From the NCBI RefSeq assembly GCF_000002985.6, contig NC_003279.8, positions 12,834,001-12,898,000 of the forward strand: a stretch of 64,000 nt of DNA. The letters run 5' to 3'. The stretch's first letter is position 1, and every line of letters begins with the position of its first letter. Source of the stretch: Caenorhabditis elegans (lineage: Eukaryota > Nematoda > Chromadorea > Rhabditida > Rhabditidae). Both the position numbers and the translations under genes were made by a program. Shown piece by piece: positions 13,601-25,498 of the stretch. The notes beneath the pieces are model-generated. The model was not told the DNA's origin, searched no databases, and worked only from the letters and a program-made list of their open reading frames with translations.

Positions 13601-16600
13601 TTTAAAATCAATTATTAAATCTGAATTGTTAACGTTTATTTGAAAATAGTAATATAAAAACGGAAAATTAAATGTAATTTTTTTTAGAAAAATACAATGT
13701 TTTTTTTAACTATCCAAGTTTAAAAAAAAATTACTTTCCAAAAAAAAATTCCAAAAAAACATTTTTTTTTCAGAAATTTTTTTTCCAAAAATCCAAAACT
13801 CTCCAAACTTTTTCCAGACCAACAACTACAGCTAATGAACACAATCAACAATATGGTACGTGCGAGCCAATTCACTTCACAACTCGCAAACACGATCTTC
13901 ACACTTTGTGCTCAACTCAAAACTTCGGGTTCGATGCTGGAACAATCACATAAAAGTGAGTGGCCTAATTTTTTTTTTCGGAAAGTCAGGCCATCAAAGC
14001 TCTATAAGTGAATAAGTGAAAATTGCAGAAAAAATTCAAAAAAAAAATTTTTTTTGATCATTTTTGAACATTTTTTCCAAAGTTTTAAAACTATAATAAT
14101 TTCAATTTAAAAAATTTTTGCAGATGAATTAAATAAAGTTTTCACATCATTACGTCAAGCATGCTGTCGAGATAATGGACAACTTGGGACACCGTGTCGA
14201 TTGAAAATTATGGAACTTGTCGAATTACGGGCAATGAATTGGAGAACAAACTTGGCACACAGCCAATATTATGTCAACAGGCCGGAAGGACGTAAGACTA
14301 CAAACTACAAACTAGAAAACTACACGCCACAAACTACAAACTATTAAAAAACCTTCGTGTGTTCCAGAACATGATCCAGCTCCAACTGTCGGCATTCCAC
14401 CGTCTGCCACGTCACCACCAACACAAGTGACGTCATCAGTGACGTCACCTGTCCCATCGTCACCTCAACCGCCAATGCAATTTGTACCACAGAATCCGAT
14501 GATGTTTCAGGATCCAATGGCTGCAAATCGTACGTTTTTTAAAAATAAGTTTGAGTTGGCGGGAAATTTGAAATTTTCGGAAATTTCGAACAGTTTTCGA
14601 GTAGAAGAGGAGCATTAGGGTAGTTTTAAATTTTAAAAAATTCTATAGTTTGAAAATATCTATGTAAAAATTAGAAGAAAAATAAAAGGATTATAAAAAA
14701 TTAAAATTAATTTTTTTTGATTTACTGAAATTTTTCAACATCTTTTTTGAAAATTTCTGTCAAAAAATGTTTCAAAAAAATTTTGGCCAATTTTTTAAAA
14801 ATTTTTTCAAAGCTTTATAACTTTTTTCAAAATTGGGACTGAAAGTTGGTTTTTAGTTCATAACGAAAAATTTAGTTTAAAAAATCCAAAATTTGTCAAT
14901 TTTTTTGGGATTTTCAAACTCTTGTAACTTTTTCAAAGTCTAGCTAGAATGTTTATTTTTTGTTTAAAATATTTTTGAGAAACGTGTCAAATTTAATTTT
15001 TAAATTTCAAATTGAGTATTTGTACAGAAAACATAAAATATCTAGATTTAAAAATATGTCAAAAATCAAAAAAAAATTATTTTCCAAAATTTCAAGCCCC
15101 CACAACTCTCTTCAAAACACCTCTACGGTGTCAATTTTTAACTTAAAATACTCCTTAAATCTCCATCTATTAAATTTCAGACAACGCAGGCGGGATCTTC
15201 TTCATTCCAGCTGCTTCCACGTGGATGAATCCATTAATGCCAATGCCTCCAAACCCATTCCTTCCGCATTCCATGATTCCACCAGATCATCAAATGTTCT
15301 TGAGACAACGAAGTTTGAATAAAAAACCAAATAATTTAATGAATAAAACACTACAACTTCGTCACGAGATGATCATTCGAAATTCGGATTCTGGAAAAAT
15401 AATGGGTGTGAAGGGAAGGAGAGTTGCCGCTGTAGAGCAGCTGACTAATACTGTCATTTCCTTCCAGAAAGTGAGTTAGAATTAGAATTTATTTTCTGTT
15501 TCTGGTATAGTACCAAAAAGACAACTTTTGACTATATTTCAGTAAAAACCGCATCAAAAAATAATAGAAACTAGCCGAGTTAAAGCAATTTTAAAGTTGT
15601 TAGAATTGTTGAGGCTCAGGCTACAAACTACAGAATATAATTAGCCTCAACCACACAAAATGGTCACACTACAAACTACAAATATTACAAACTACAAATA
15701 TTGATTTTTCTTCCAGGTGGACTCAAAATCCAAAGAACGTACATTAACAATTACGGCATCAACAATGGAAGATATCGAACGTGCAAAGGATATGATTATT
15801 GATACGATCAGAAGAAATATGAGCCCTATGAGGGTGAGTTTATTGGAATATTTCATTAAATTCGAGATAAATATATCCAGAAATATTAAGTAAAACATAA
15901 TTAGATTTTTTGAAATATTTTTATTTGAAATATTTTTAATAGCACTTATAGTTCACAAATTATAAAGATTCTAACAAATAGAGTCAAAAGTTTAAAAATT
16001 GAACAGACACCGTTAAATCATTAATAACTTATTAGAAGTTCACTTAATTTGAAAACTGTCAACTGATAAAATGTAAAAAAATTGGAACAGTGATTAAAAA
16101 CGTAATAGTTTTCAAACAGTGATAACTTATCAGTGGTCCACTTAATACAAAAACTGTTAACTGATAAAGTGTTGAGCACAATCTAATAATCATATTGCCA
16201 GTTAACAATTTCTTATAACATCGATACTCGTTTACACGAGTTATAAGTGTTCTAATGAAGTTAGATAGTCAAAATCAGAAATTTGAGAAGGTAACTTTAA
16301 GACAGCGAAAACTTATCAAATTGAAAAAATTTCAACTCAGTTTAAAAATCGTTAACTGAAAAAATGTTGAGCATAATCTAATGATCATATTTGCAGTTTT
16401 TGTAGCCCTTCAACTTTTAGATAGATATAAGAGTTTTCAGGCATATCTATTAAATCTATTTAATCGGAATGCTAATTATTTCTCAGCATCTAGAAAACTA
16501 TCATCATTCTAGTTTACGATAATTAATTTTTATGTAATATACATATTTTAAAACTTGCAATTTTTTAAAGCATTTTGACAGAAAACTGAGCTCTCGGTAC

Positions 16601-18932
16601 CAATTTTGATGAAAGGTTTGTAATTTTCAAAAAAAAAAAACATTGAAAAAAAAATTTCTAAAGCTAAATTTTACGAGAAATCTAACTTTTCTGAAATACA
16701 TCACAATGATGTTATATATACCGCCTAGCCTAGTCTAAAACCATAAACTACAAACTCTAGTAACATTGTAGTTTGCAGTCAACCAATTTCCAGACAGACA
16801 TGTCGATTCCACCTCCAAACCAGTACTCGGGAATGTCTAGTGAAAATCAATCGATACCTTCACAGCAAAATACTGCAAACATTGATGAAGATGATGATGA
16901 TGACGATGAAGATATTAAATTAGAACAAACTTCCGATGGAAAGCTCACTTTTCACTGTGATGATCCTGAACTTCTCGCCGCTGCGCAAGAGGCACTTTCC
17001 GCGTATTTGAGGTGGGTTTTGAAAGACTACAAACTACAAACTATATAAACTAATAACTACAAACTACAAACTATAGACTTCAAACTACAAAAGGTACAAA
17101 CTACAAACAAAAACAGTAAGCTAAATTTAACTAGCAGTACGATTTAACTGGTGTTCTTATAGTTAGAAAACCTTTTTAGCTTGAGTCGAGAATACAGACT
17201 ACTTAAACTAAAACTAAAATACAAACTACAAATTACAAACTACAAACTATGAACTACAAACTTGCAGAGTACGTGCCCGTCCGAGTGCCGAGGAGCGTGA
17301 AAAGAAAAAGGAAAGACGTAAATCGATGCCCCTTCAACAGACCGCCCGTGATCAACAGGAACCTGTCATGTTGAAACCGGCAAAAACATTCCATGGAAGT
17401 ACTCCCAACCTGGCTGATGGTCTCGCAGCGACGACTACTGTAGTCGTGGCGAGCATCCCGCAACCGATGGTTCCGAATGTACATGCTTCTGGTGATGTTA
17501 GTGTTGTTTTTTTTTGACTACAGACTACAAACTACAAACTAGAAGCGGTTAATATTTAAAGCTGTAGTTGGCATACCACGTGGCCGCGGAAAATAATCGG
17601 TGGCCGAGTTTTCTCTTGCTCGCGGCCACGTGACATTTGGTTTCAATTTCAACTGACTTTATAGATTTTTAGTATTCTGAAAAAAACTTTACTTTTTGGG
17701 GAAAATTTAAATTTTTGCAGGCCTAAAAGCCCTCAAATCCAATAAAATTTCTGTTAGATTTTGAATTTTTATCGGAAAAATCGATAAAGGGATTTTCAAA
17801 ATTCTAACAATTCTATCGAATTTTTCGAACATAATATTTTAAAAACGCGCAAAAACTATGCAGGAGATTATTTTGTAATCAAGTTTTTTTCAAAAAATCG
17901 ATAAAGGTGAATCTTCATAGGAATTTATAGATTTTATCGATTTTTCATCGATAAAAGCAAAAAGTGAAATGCTGATCGATTTTTCCTGCTGAAAAACATT
18001 TTATTGGAAACGTTTTTCACAAACTTTATCGATTTTATTTAATTTTTTTCGAAAAAAAATGCACAAAAATTGACTTACGGGCGCACTAAATTCAGAGAAT
18101 GCGACGCGCAAAATGTCTCGTAGCGAAAACTACAGTAACTCTTGAAATTACTACTGTAGCGCTTGTGTGTCGATTTGCGCACGTGCTCGCTGGCTGTCTC
18201 AAAATTCACGTTTTCTCGCGGACGAGAAAACTTGAGGAATGTGAGAAAATGGCCTAGAAAATCCTGGAAGAGGAGAATTCCTCGTCCACAGCCAAAATAG
18301 CGTGTGAAAAAAGAGACGCAGACGGCAAAACGGTTATTCTTTGCGTTTTTCACGTCCAGAGAAAAAGTAGTATCTGCGTCTCTCACGCCCAATGGATAGC
18401 GAGAGTTGGCGCCAACGTGAATTCTCAATGAGGCGCGTTTGCTTCAAAATTATGCAAAGGGACAGCCAGCGACCACGTGTTTGCGGGTCGATAAATAAAT
18501 CAATTTAATTTATTTCGTAATTCGACACAACAGCGCTACAGTAGTCATTTAAAGAATTACTGTAGTTTTCGCTACGAGATATTTTGTGCGTCATATATGT
18601 TGTGCAATACGCATTCTCAGAACTTAGTGCGCCCGTAATAATTAATCGACTAAAAAATGAATTTCAGACTATATGATTTTATCGATTTTTCGTCTGAAAT
18701 CTTTAAAAAACCTATTTTCAACGTCGTTTTTATCCGCTAGTCGGCAATAAAAATCGATTTGGTTGAAGCTACCAGGCTACAAACTACAACTTATATCGAT
18801 TTTCCCTTCCAGAACCCGATCCGCTACAATCGTGACACTCTAATGACCGCCCGTGACACTAAACGTGCTCCAATTCCGGATGAAATGCTCCAAGAAATCA
18901 ATCGAGTTGCTCCAGACATTTTGATTGCTTAA
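10628..18932 (+). CDS. mxt-1: Mextli-type eIF4E-binding KH-domain protein, 9 exons, 507 aa
   Basis: Exons: 10628-10709, 13818-13955, 14124-14291, 14368-14529, 15181-15470, 15717-15833, 16794-17011, 17268-17496, 18813-18932; in frame throughout. The N-terminal helical region (about 28-130) corresponds to the MIF4G-like domain of Mextli. A Pro/Ser/Met-rich linker follows. A KH domain (about 245-316) has its GxxG loop as GVKG at 259-262. An acidic run precedes a Lys/Arg-rich stretch (about 398-410). The last exon carries YNRDTLM at 473-479, a canonical YxxxxL-phi eIF4E-binding motif. Mextli proteins bind eIF4E, and in flies also scaffold eIF3, to promote translation as an alternative to eIF4G. 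The KH fold plus this motif makes the assignment firm. Intron 1 is 3.1 kb and intron 8 is 1.3 kb; both are repeat-bearing. The symbol is from memory. Confidence 0.9.
12248..12432. repeat. Degenerate interstitial telomeric repeats in Mextli intron 1
   Basis: A run of imperfect hexamers of the gcctaa/gcttaa type, the complement of the nematode telomere unit TTAGGC, spans most of 185 bases with point variants (gcctga, gcttaa, acctga). All units share one orientation (C-rich strand on +). Confidence 0.85.
18075..18638. mobile_element. Palindromic repeat, family A copy 1 (Mextli intron 8)
   Basis: The ends TTACGGGCGCACTAA and its complement (18624-18638) enclose long inverted arms containing the core cgtagcgaaaactacagtaa. 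The middle holds a further inverted pair of CTGCGTCT (18314-18321 and 18374-18381, opposite strands). No coding capacity. The same core occurs at 29.8-30.1 kb and 48.8-49.1 kb. Confidence 0.8.
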
Positions 18933-19193
18933 TGTGTGAATTCTAGTATTTATTGCTTTTTCCCCTGAAAATTCTTAGTTTTAGCCACTTTTTTATTGTA
19001 ATTTTCCAGCATCTTTTCATTATTTTAACCCCCGGGGTGTGTGTGATAACTATTCCAAAAATTGATACTATGAGCTGCTATTTTTTTAAAAATAATTTTA
19101 TTCTATTCAAAAAACAAACAATGAACACAATCACAGTTGAAAACTACCGAAAAAAAATTAGAAAAAATCAACAAAAATTGAGGCAAAAAAAAA
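18933..19193. other. Convergent 3' ends of the Mextli and CIAO1-type genes
   Basis: Only 261 bases separate the two stop codons, so the 3' untranslated regions must lie back to back and may overlap. AT-rich, no further gene. Confidence 0.7.
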
Positions 19194-22100
19194 TCAAATT
19201 TCGAGCTCCCAGAGCCGAATTGTTCCGTCATCCGAGGCCGAAGTGAGCAAATTTGAAAATTTCGGATTCGGGTTCCATGCCACGTGGTTTACGTCAAGCT
19301 CGTGGCGGCCGACAACTCCGAGGTGCTCAATGACTGGAGATTCGGGTGTGGAGGAGATTTTGAATAGTCTGGAAATATGATTACAGTCGTGGGCGGCAAA
19401 CGAGTTTTTCCGGCAAATGGGTGATTTGCCGGAATTGAACATTTCCGGCAAATCGGCAAATTGCCGGAATTGCAAATTTCCGGCAAATCGGCATATTGGC
19501 AAATTGCCAGAATTGAAAATTTCCCGCAAATCGGCAATTTTGCAAATTGCCGAAATTGAAATTTTCGGCAAATCGCCAGAATTGAAAATTTCCGGCAAAT
19601 CGGCAAATTGTCGAAAATCAACATTTCCGGCAAGTCGGCAAATTGGCAAACTGCCGGAATTGAAAATTTTCGGCAAATCGGCAAATCACCAGAATTGAAA
19701 ATTTTCGGCAAATCGGCAAATTGCCAGAATTGAAAATTTCCCGCAAATCGGCAATTTGGCAAATTTCCGGAATTGAAATTTCTGCCAAATCGGAAACTCG
19801 GCAAACTGGCAAATTGCCCGAATTTAAAATTTCCGGCAAATTGCCAAAATTGAAAGTTTCCGGCAAGTCGGCATACCGGCAAAACGCCGATTTGCCGGAA
19901 AAAACGGCAATTGCCGAAAATTTTCGGCAAATTGTGGTTTTGCACATTTTTTTAAAAATAAAATATTCCGGCAAATCGGCAAATTGCCAGAATTGAAAAT
20001 TTCCGTAAAATTGCCGGAATTGAAAATTTCCGGCAAATCGGCAAATAGCCAAAATTCAAATTTCCGATTTGCCGAATTTGTCGACAAAAAATTTGCAAAT
20101 TTACAAAATTTGCCGGACTACTAACTACAAATTTCTCCAATTTTTCAACACTTTTCGTACCTAATTTTGCAATCTCCACCACCGGTGGCAATGACGTCAT
20201 TCGTAGAATTCCAGGCCACCGAATACAACGGCCATCGTGTATTTTCCACATCATAACGTGCCACAGACTTCCACGTGTCTTGATCAGCAGATTTGGAGCC
20301 AATGTTCTCACGAACGAAAAGCTGTAAAAGAGCATTATTGTTGAGGCCAAGGGTGTCATTTTTCGATTTTTTGATGTTTTTCGGTGAAAATCGAAAAATC
20401 GAAAAAAAAAATGTTCAGAAAATTAGCCATAAAATATGATTTTTTATTTAATTTTGTTTATAATGATGAGAAAAAAATTAAAATTTCTTCTAAAAAGAAG
20501 AATAACGGTCAAAATATTGAGCTAATTTTTGAAAAATCGAAAAATTTTGGTTTTTCGATTTTCTAAAAAAATCAAAAAACCGACACCCTTGGTTGAGGCT
20601 GTAGGGAAAACTGCAACTTTTTTCGAACGAGGGCCGAGAAAAAATGCGAAAAATCGGTGTTTGCACACAAAACACCGCATTTTACGACATTTTCTACTTG
20701 CTTTGTTTTCTTTCGTTTTTCACCGATTTTTCCCGTGTTTTCTTATTAAAACTGATAAATACATATTTTTTGTTAATACTAAAATAATTTCCAGATGAAA
20801 AAATTGTGAATTCAGCCGGCAAGTAGCGGTGAACGTGGTCAATGTAATATGATGGATTACGGGAATACAAAACCCAAACTTTTTCCCAAACATGATACAT
20901 ATGATGTTTAGATGCTAAAAGTACCTGATTTTCATAACGAGACCGCTGAAAAAGTTTTGAGATTTTCAAAATTCAACTTTTTTGGTAAAAAAGTCGAGAT
21001 TTTGGCACAAAATGTTGAATTTTGAAAATCTAAAAACTTTTTTAGCTGTCTCGTTATGAAAATCAGGTACTTTCAGCATCTTAAAAGCATATATATCATG
21101 TTTCAGAAAAAGTTTGGGTTTTGTATTCCCGTAATCCATCATATTACATTGCCCACTTTCACTGCTACTTGCCGACTGAATTCACAATTTTTTCACTTGG
21201 AAATTGTTTTAGCATCTGCAAAAAATATTTATTTATTTGTTTTGATAAGAAAAAACGGAAAAAATCGGTGAAAAATGAAAGAAAACACGCAGAAAACAAA
21301 GCAAGATAAATGGCCGCTGAAATTTGTCGGGGACTCGGCCATGGCCTAGAAACCTTTTTGCCTCGTCCCTCGTTCGAAAAAAGTTGCAGTGTATTGTTGA
21401 GGCCAAGGGTGCCATTTTTCGATTTTTTGATGTTTTTCGGTGAAAATCGAAAAATCGAAAAAAAAAAATGTTCAGAAAATTAGCCATAAAATATGATTTT
21501 TTATTTAATTTTGTTTATAATGATGAGAAAAAAAATTAAAATTTCTTCTAAAAAGAAGAATAACGGTCAAAATATTGAGCTAATTTTTGAAAAATCGAAA
21601 TTTTTTTTCGAAAAATCGAAAAATTTTGGTTTTTAGATTTTTTCTAAAAAAAATCAAAAAACCGACACCCTTGGGGTTGAGGCTGTAGGGAAGTTTGTAG
21701 TTTTCTACCTGAATACAATGATCTTTTTTGTAGTTTTCTAGTTTGTAGTTTTCTACCTGAATACAATGATCTTTTTTGTAGTTTTCTAGTTTGTAGTTTT
21801 CTACCTGAATACAATGATCTTCTCCAACAGTCACAAGGCGATGTCCTTCAGTGTCAAATGCGATGCTCCATACAGTTCCCACGTGACATCCGTCGATTTT
21901 CTGTTGTGTTACCCAGTCTTCGCCGTCGAATCGGTAGAATCTGATTGATGAGTCGTAGCTGCATGAGACGAGAAGCTGGAAAAAGATACGTAGACTACAA
22001 ACTACAACTTTTTGTGTAGTTTGTAGGACAAACTACAAACTACAATCTAGAAAAGCCTCTGGTTGAGCACAAAAAGTGCAGACTTTTTTTTTGAAATTTT

Positions 22101-24262
22101 TTTTTTTCAAAAAACTTTTAAAAAACTTGTTTAATTTTCTGTAATTTTTTGAAAATTAAAATGTATATATTTTTCATATTTTTATAAATTTTTGTTGTTA
22201 TTTTTTCGAAAAAAAACATCGAAAAATCGGAAAATTTTTACGATTTTTTTTCTTTTAAAAAATTGTTTTTTAATAATTTCAGGTTTTTTCAACTTTTCGA
22301 AATATTTTTCCAATTTTCTCAGAAAAAAAAACCGGAAAATCGCAAAATTTTTAGGGTTGAGCACAGAAAGTAGCTTTTTAAATTTTTTTTTTTGTGGAAT
22401 TTCCAAAAAAATCGTTTTTTTTTTCAATTTTTTTGAACTGATATCTTTTGATAATTTAAGGTTTTTTTACAAAAAACCTCTTCTCTGATTTATTATTATT
22501 TTTTAAACCGAAAATTGGAAAGTTTTTAGGTTTTTTTTGGAATTTTCGGGAAAAAACGTTATTTTTTTAGATAATTGTTTGAAATTTCTCTAATTTTTTC
22601 TCATTACAATTACCAAATTTTTAGTGGAATTTCCAAAAAACATTTTAAATTTTTTTAAAATTAAAATCAACTTTTTTTTTCAATTTCTTGTGATTTTCTG
22701 ATTTTTTTTATGGTTTCATGTTAAAAAAAAATAGAAAAATCGGAAAATTTCCTTTTTTTTGGAATTTTCGGAAAAAAAAATAATTTTTTAGATAATTGTC
22801 TGAAATTTCTTCATTTCTTTTTTCTCAGCACAACTACCATATTTTTTGAAATAAAATATGATTTTTTTTTTTTGAAAAATGATTTTTTTTTGTTTTTTTA
22901 ATTTGGTTTTTATAATTTTTCCAAAAAAAAAATTCAATTTTATCTGAAAAAAACCGAACAAAAATTTTTTTTTTTCGATTTTTTAGAAAATGTTCAATTT
23001 TCGTCCATTTTTTTGAAAAAATTCTAGCGATTGCCGAAAAGTATCGGAAAAAAAATCATTTCTTGAAAAATATTCAGAAATCTATAAAAAAATGTAATTT
23101 TCCGAAAAAAAAAAGCCATTTTGGTTTTTTTTAAATCAAATGGAAATTTTTTTAAAGTTCTACAGTTATTGGAAAAATGTGTTTTTTAAAAATTATTTTC
23201 TCAAAAAATTGAAATTTCAAAAAAAAAATTGATTTTTTTTAAATTCAATCAATTAAATTCAATCAAATTTCGTAGTTTCTAGTCTACAATCTTCTACAAA
23301 CTACACATTTTGTAGTTTGTAGTTTGTAGTTTGTAGTCTCTGCACCACTAACATCTTCAGTTGGATGCCAGGCGACTTGTTTCACGTCCTGTGTGTGTGG
23401 CTGTAGAATCGATGAAACGCTGAAATCCTCGTCCTCGTCCTCTGCAAAATAAGTGGTTGAGACTACAAACTACAAACTACAAACTACAAACTACACACTT
23501 ACGTTGCCAAAACCAGACACTTTTATCTCTGCTACATGTGGCCAAAAACTCGTCACTTTTCGAGAAAACTGCACATTTTACTTCACTTTCGTGTCCTTCT
23601 AGCTTGTTGACTTCGGCGAATTCTCCGCTGAAAATTGTAGTTTGTAGTTTGTAGTTTGTAGTTTGTAATTTTTTTTTTAGATTGCCACTAATTTTATCGA
23701 TTTTTCACGATTTTTTATGCTAGAAACGCTAAAATTATGCATTTTCAACCAAAAAAATTAAAATTTTCTTCGATTTCTATTTTAGTTGAGGTTTAGACTA
23801 CAAACTACAACTTTCTAAGCTAAAAACTCACTCTTCCTGCTGATAAACCACGACGGAAGCGTCAAAACTCGCAGAAACTAGACATTTTCCGTCATTTGAA
23901 AATGCGACTGATCGAACCGCCCGTGTATGACTGTCATCCAGTGTTGTACGACACTCCAGACGCATTTTTGAATCTGAAATTTGGGAATTTTTAGAGATTT
24001 TCGAATTTTTTAAAGGAAAAAATCTGTTTTTCGATAGATTTCCTTCGTTTTTATGTTTTCCACACCGCTGATCACGATTTTCTGCACAATTTTCAATAAA
24101 AATTGACCAACCAGGCTCTCCAACGAGGCTCCAAACCCTGACAGCCTTATCGTCGCCGCAAGAAGCCAAAATTCGTCCTCCATGATGCCAACACGTCATC
24201 CAAACTCGACTTGTGTCATCTTTCTCGCCTTGGTGATAAAATTCACCGATTTGTCGCAGCAT
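19194..24262 (-). CDS. CIAO1-type WD40 protein, 7 exons, 337 aa
   Basis: Exons in transcript order: 24262-24112, 23973-23832, 23627-23503, 23441-23353, 21975-21805, 20321-20161, 19368-19194; 338 codons including stop, all phases consistent. The protein is a run of WD repeats with CIAO1-like blocks: GDDKAVRVWS, SASFDASVVVY, TCSRDKSVWFWQ, an acidic spacer, SCSYDSSIRFYR, GEDHCIQ and SASDDGTIRLWE at the end. The length equals that usual for CIAO1/Cia1. CIAO1 is the propeller subunit of the cytosolic iron-sulfur targeting complex that, with MMS19 and CIA2-type proteins, loads clusters onto DNA polymerases, helicases and other enzymes. The ATG at 24262 lies just after an acceptor-like ctgaaaattg (24271-24280, read in reverse), fitting spliced-leader addition. 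From memory this is Y18D10A.9. Introns 4 and 5 hold large repeats, and exon 5's end is tandemly copied downstream. Confidence 0.9.
19375..20115. repeat. CGGCAAATTGCC satellite-like array in CIAO1 intron 6
   Basis: About 740 bases of imperfect units around aattgaaaatttccggcaaatcggcaaattgcc. Each unit is itself nearly palindromic (ttgccgg/ccggcaa). The long open frames crossing it on both strands are repeat artefacts with no family resemblance. Related sequence recurs at 37835-38100 and briefly at 35140-35235. Confidence 0.85.
20336..21692. repeat. Nested direct and inverted repeats in CIAO1 intron 5
   Basis: Two direct copies of a roughly 270-300 base sequence (20336-20606 and 21393-21692, both starting ttgttgaggccaagggtg) flank a large inverted repeat with arms at about 20610-20972 and 21012-21390. 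The arms share for example aatcaggtact and its complement and the block around cccgtaatccatcatatta. The whole structure is intronic and non-coding. Its composition (direct repeats outside, inverted arms inside) is described further in Part 2. Confidence 0.75.
21691..21815 (-). repeat. 48-bp tandem triplication of an exon end and 5' splice site
   Basis: The sequence ctacctgaatacaatgatct begins at 21705, 21753 and 21801, exactly 48 bases apart. On the - strand the 21801 copy is the real end of CIAO1 exon 5 (codons for DHCIQ) with its donor. The other two copies lie in the intron and repeat 15 exon bases plus the same CAG|GTAGAA donor. Confidence 0.9.
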
Positions 24263-25498
24263 TTTCCGGTCTGAAAATTGAAAATAAATTTAAAAACTTT
24301 AGAAACAATATTTGAAGGAAAATTGCGAATAAAATGAGCGTTTTGTGTGAAATTCCGGGTGAAATTGATGGAAAATTTAAAAATAGCTGATTTATATTTT
24401 TAAAATAGCAAGAATCTTAAGAAAAACTAGAAGAAATGAGAAAATTGCTGAAAAAATCGCGATAAAGAATTATCCAAAAAATTCCAGTGCAGTCGCGCTC
24501 CATCGTCACGCGTTAGAGAGTGAGAGGGCGCAGAGAAGATAAGACGAAAAACGGCGCGAGACTTGGAGACCCGAAGAACTCGGGGGATGTCCAATTGGGG
24601 GGATTACCAACTCGGGGGATTGGCCCCGCCCAAAGAACCGTGGCTTGCAATACGCCCATTTCTGCAACTGCCGCACGGTTTTAAAATTATTTTTTCTTGT
24701 TAATTCTCGCTCTATTGAGAAAAATACAGTTTTAAAACCGTGCGGCAGTTGCAGAAATGGGCGTATTGCAAGCCACGGTTCTGTGGGCGGGGCCAATCCC
24801 CCGAGTTGGTAATCCCCCCAATTGGACATCCCCCGAGTTCTTCGGGTCTCGAGACTTGAAAATTAGTTTTTTATTTGGATTCAAATTTGAACTGAATCAG
24901 GAAAACGCTCTGAAATCGAAAGGAGAATTTTATTTTTCAAACTTTGGAATGAAAAAGTATAAAATTTATCATTAATTCGTGAAAATGTGTGCAACGGCAA
25001 TTTAAAGGCACATACACAACTTTTCTGGGCGGGTCTCGTCACGATCTTTGTCATTTCTAAAGCTACAGTTTCCAAAAAAGCTCAAATGATTGAAAATGCA
25101 AGCATTAATGTTTAATATTGAGTTGGAGACCAGGAAGAAGAAAACCATTAAATAAGTGGCCGAGTTTCTTATTTCGCGGCCAGGTTCGTTCAAAAAGTTC
25201 AAACATCGCGCAAAATCTTTGAAAATTGCAAAAATTAATGTTTGATGCGGGAAGTTGTTGTAATTTTGCAAGCATTTGCAATGAAATGAGACCCCTCCGA
25301 ACGGAGGGGTTGATCAATATAAAACAGCGATTTTTTTAAAGAAATTTCATAGATTTTTTTTTTGGTTTGTCGATTGTTTAAACATCACTTTGTTTTCTTA
25401 AATTATCAAAACTTTTACAATCCCATTAGCAATCTGCGCACAGTTCCCGAAACCGTGCGCAGCTTACAAAATGGGCGTGGTTTAATATGCCTTTAGGA
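24263..25498. other. Divergent intergenic region, CIAO1 gene and first lectin
   Basis: This is the shared upstream region of two divergently oriented genes. It holds the MITE described separately and AT-rich sequence. A segment at about 25000-25310 contains short inverted pieces such as gcgggtctcg. No further gene is supported. Confidence 0.5.
24566..24850. mobile_element. 285-bp MITE with 8-bp target-site duplication
   Basis: Inverted arms of about 110-120 bases start GAGACCCGAAGAACTCGG (24566) and end with the complement (24850). They enclose a loop of about 45 bases. The 8 bases GAGACTTG occur directly on both sides (24558-24565 and 24851-24858), a perfect target-site duplication. The length suggests a hAT-type origin, an inference from duplication length only. 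No coding capacity. Confidence 0.9.

Noticed and set aside
19289..20052. Long open frames on both strands reading repeated NLPICRKFSI-like peptides
   Set aside because: They are translations of the CGGCAAATTGCC array, open in several frames at once, with no domain and no splice support.
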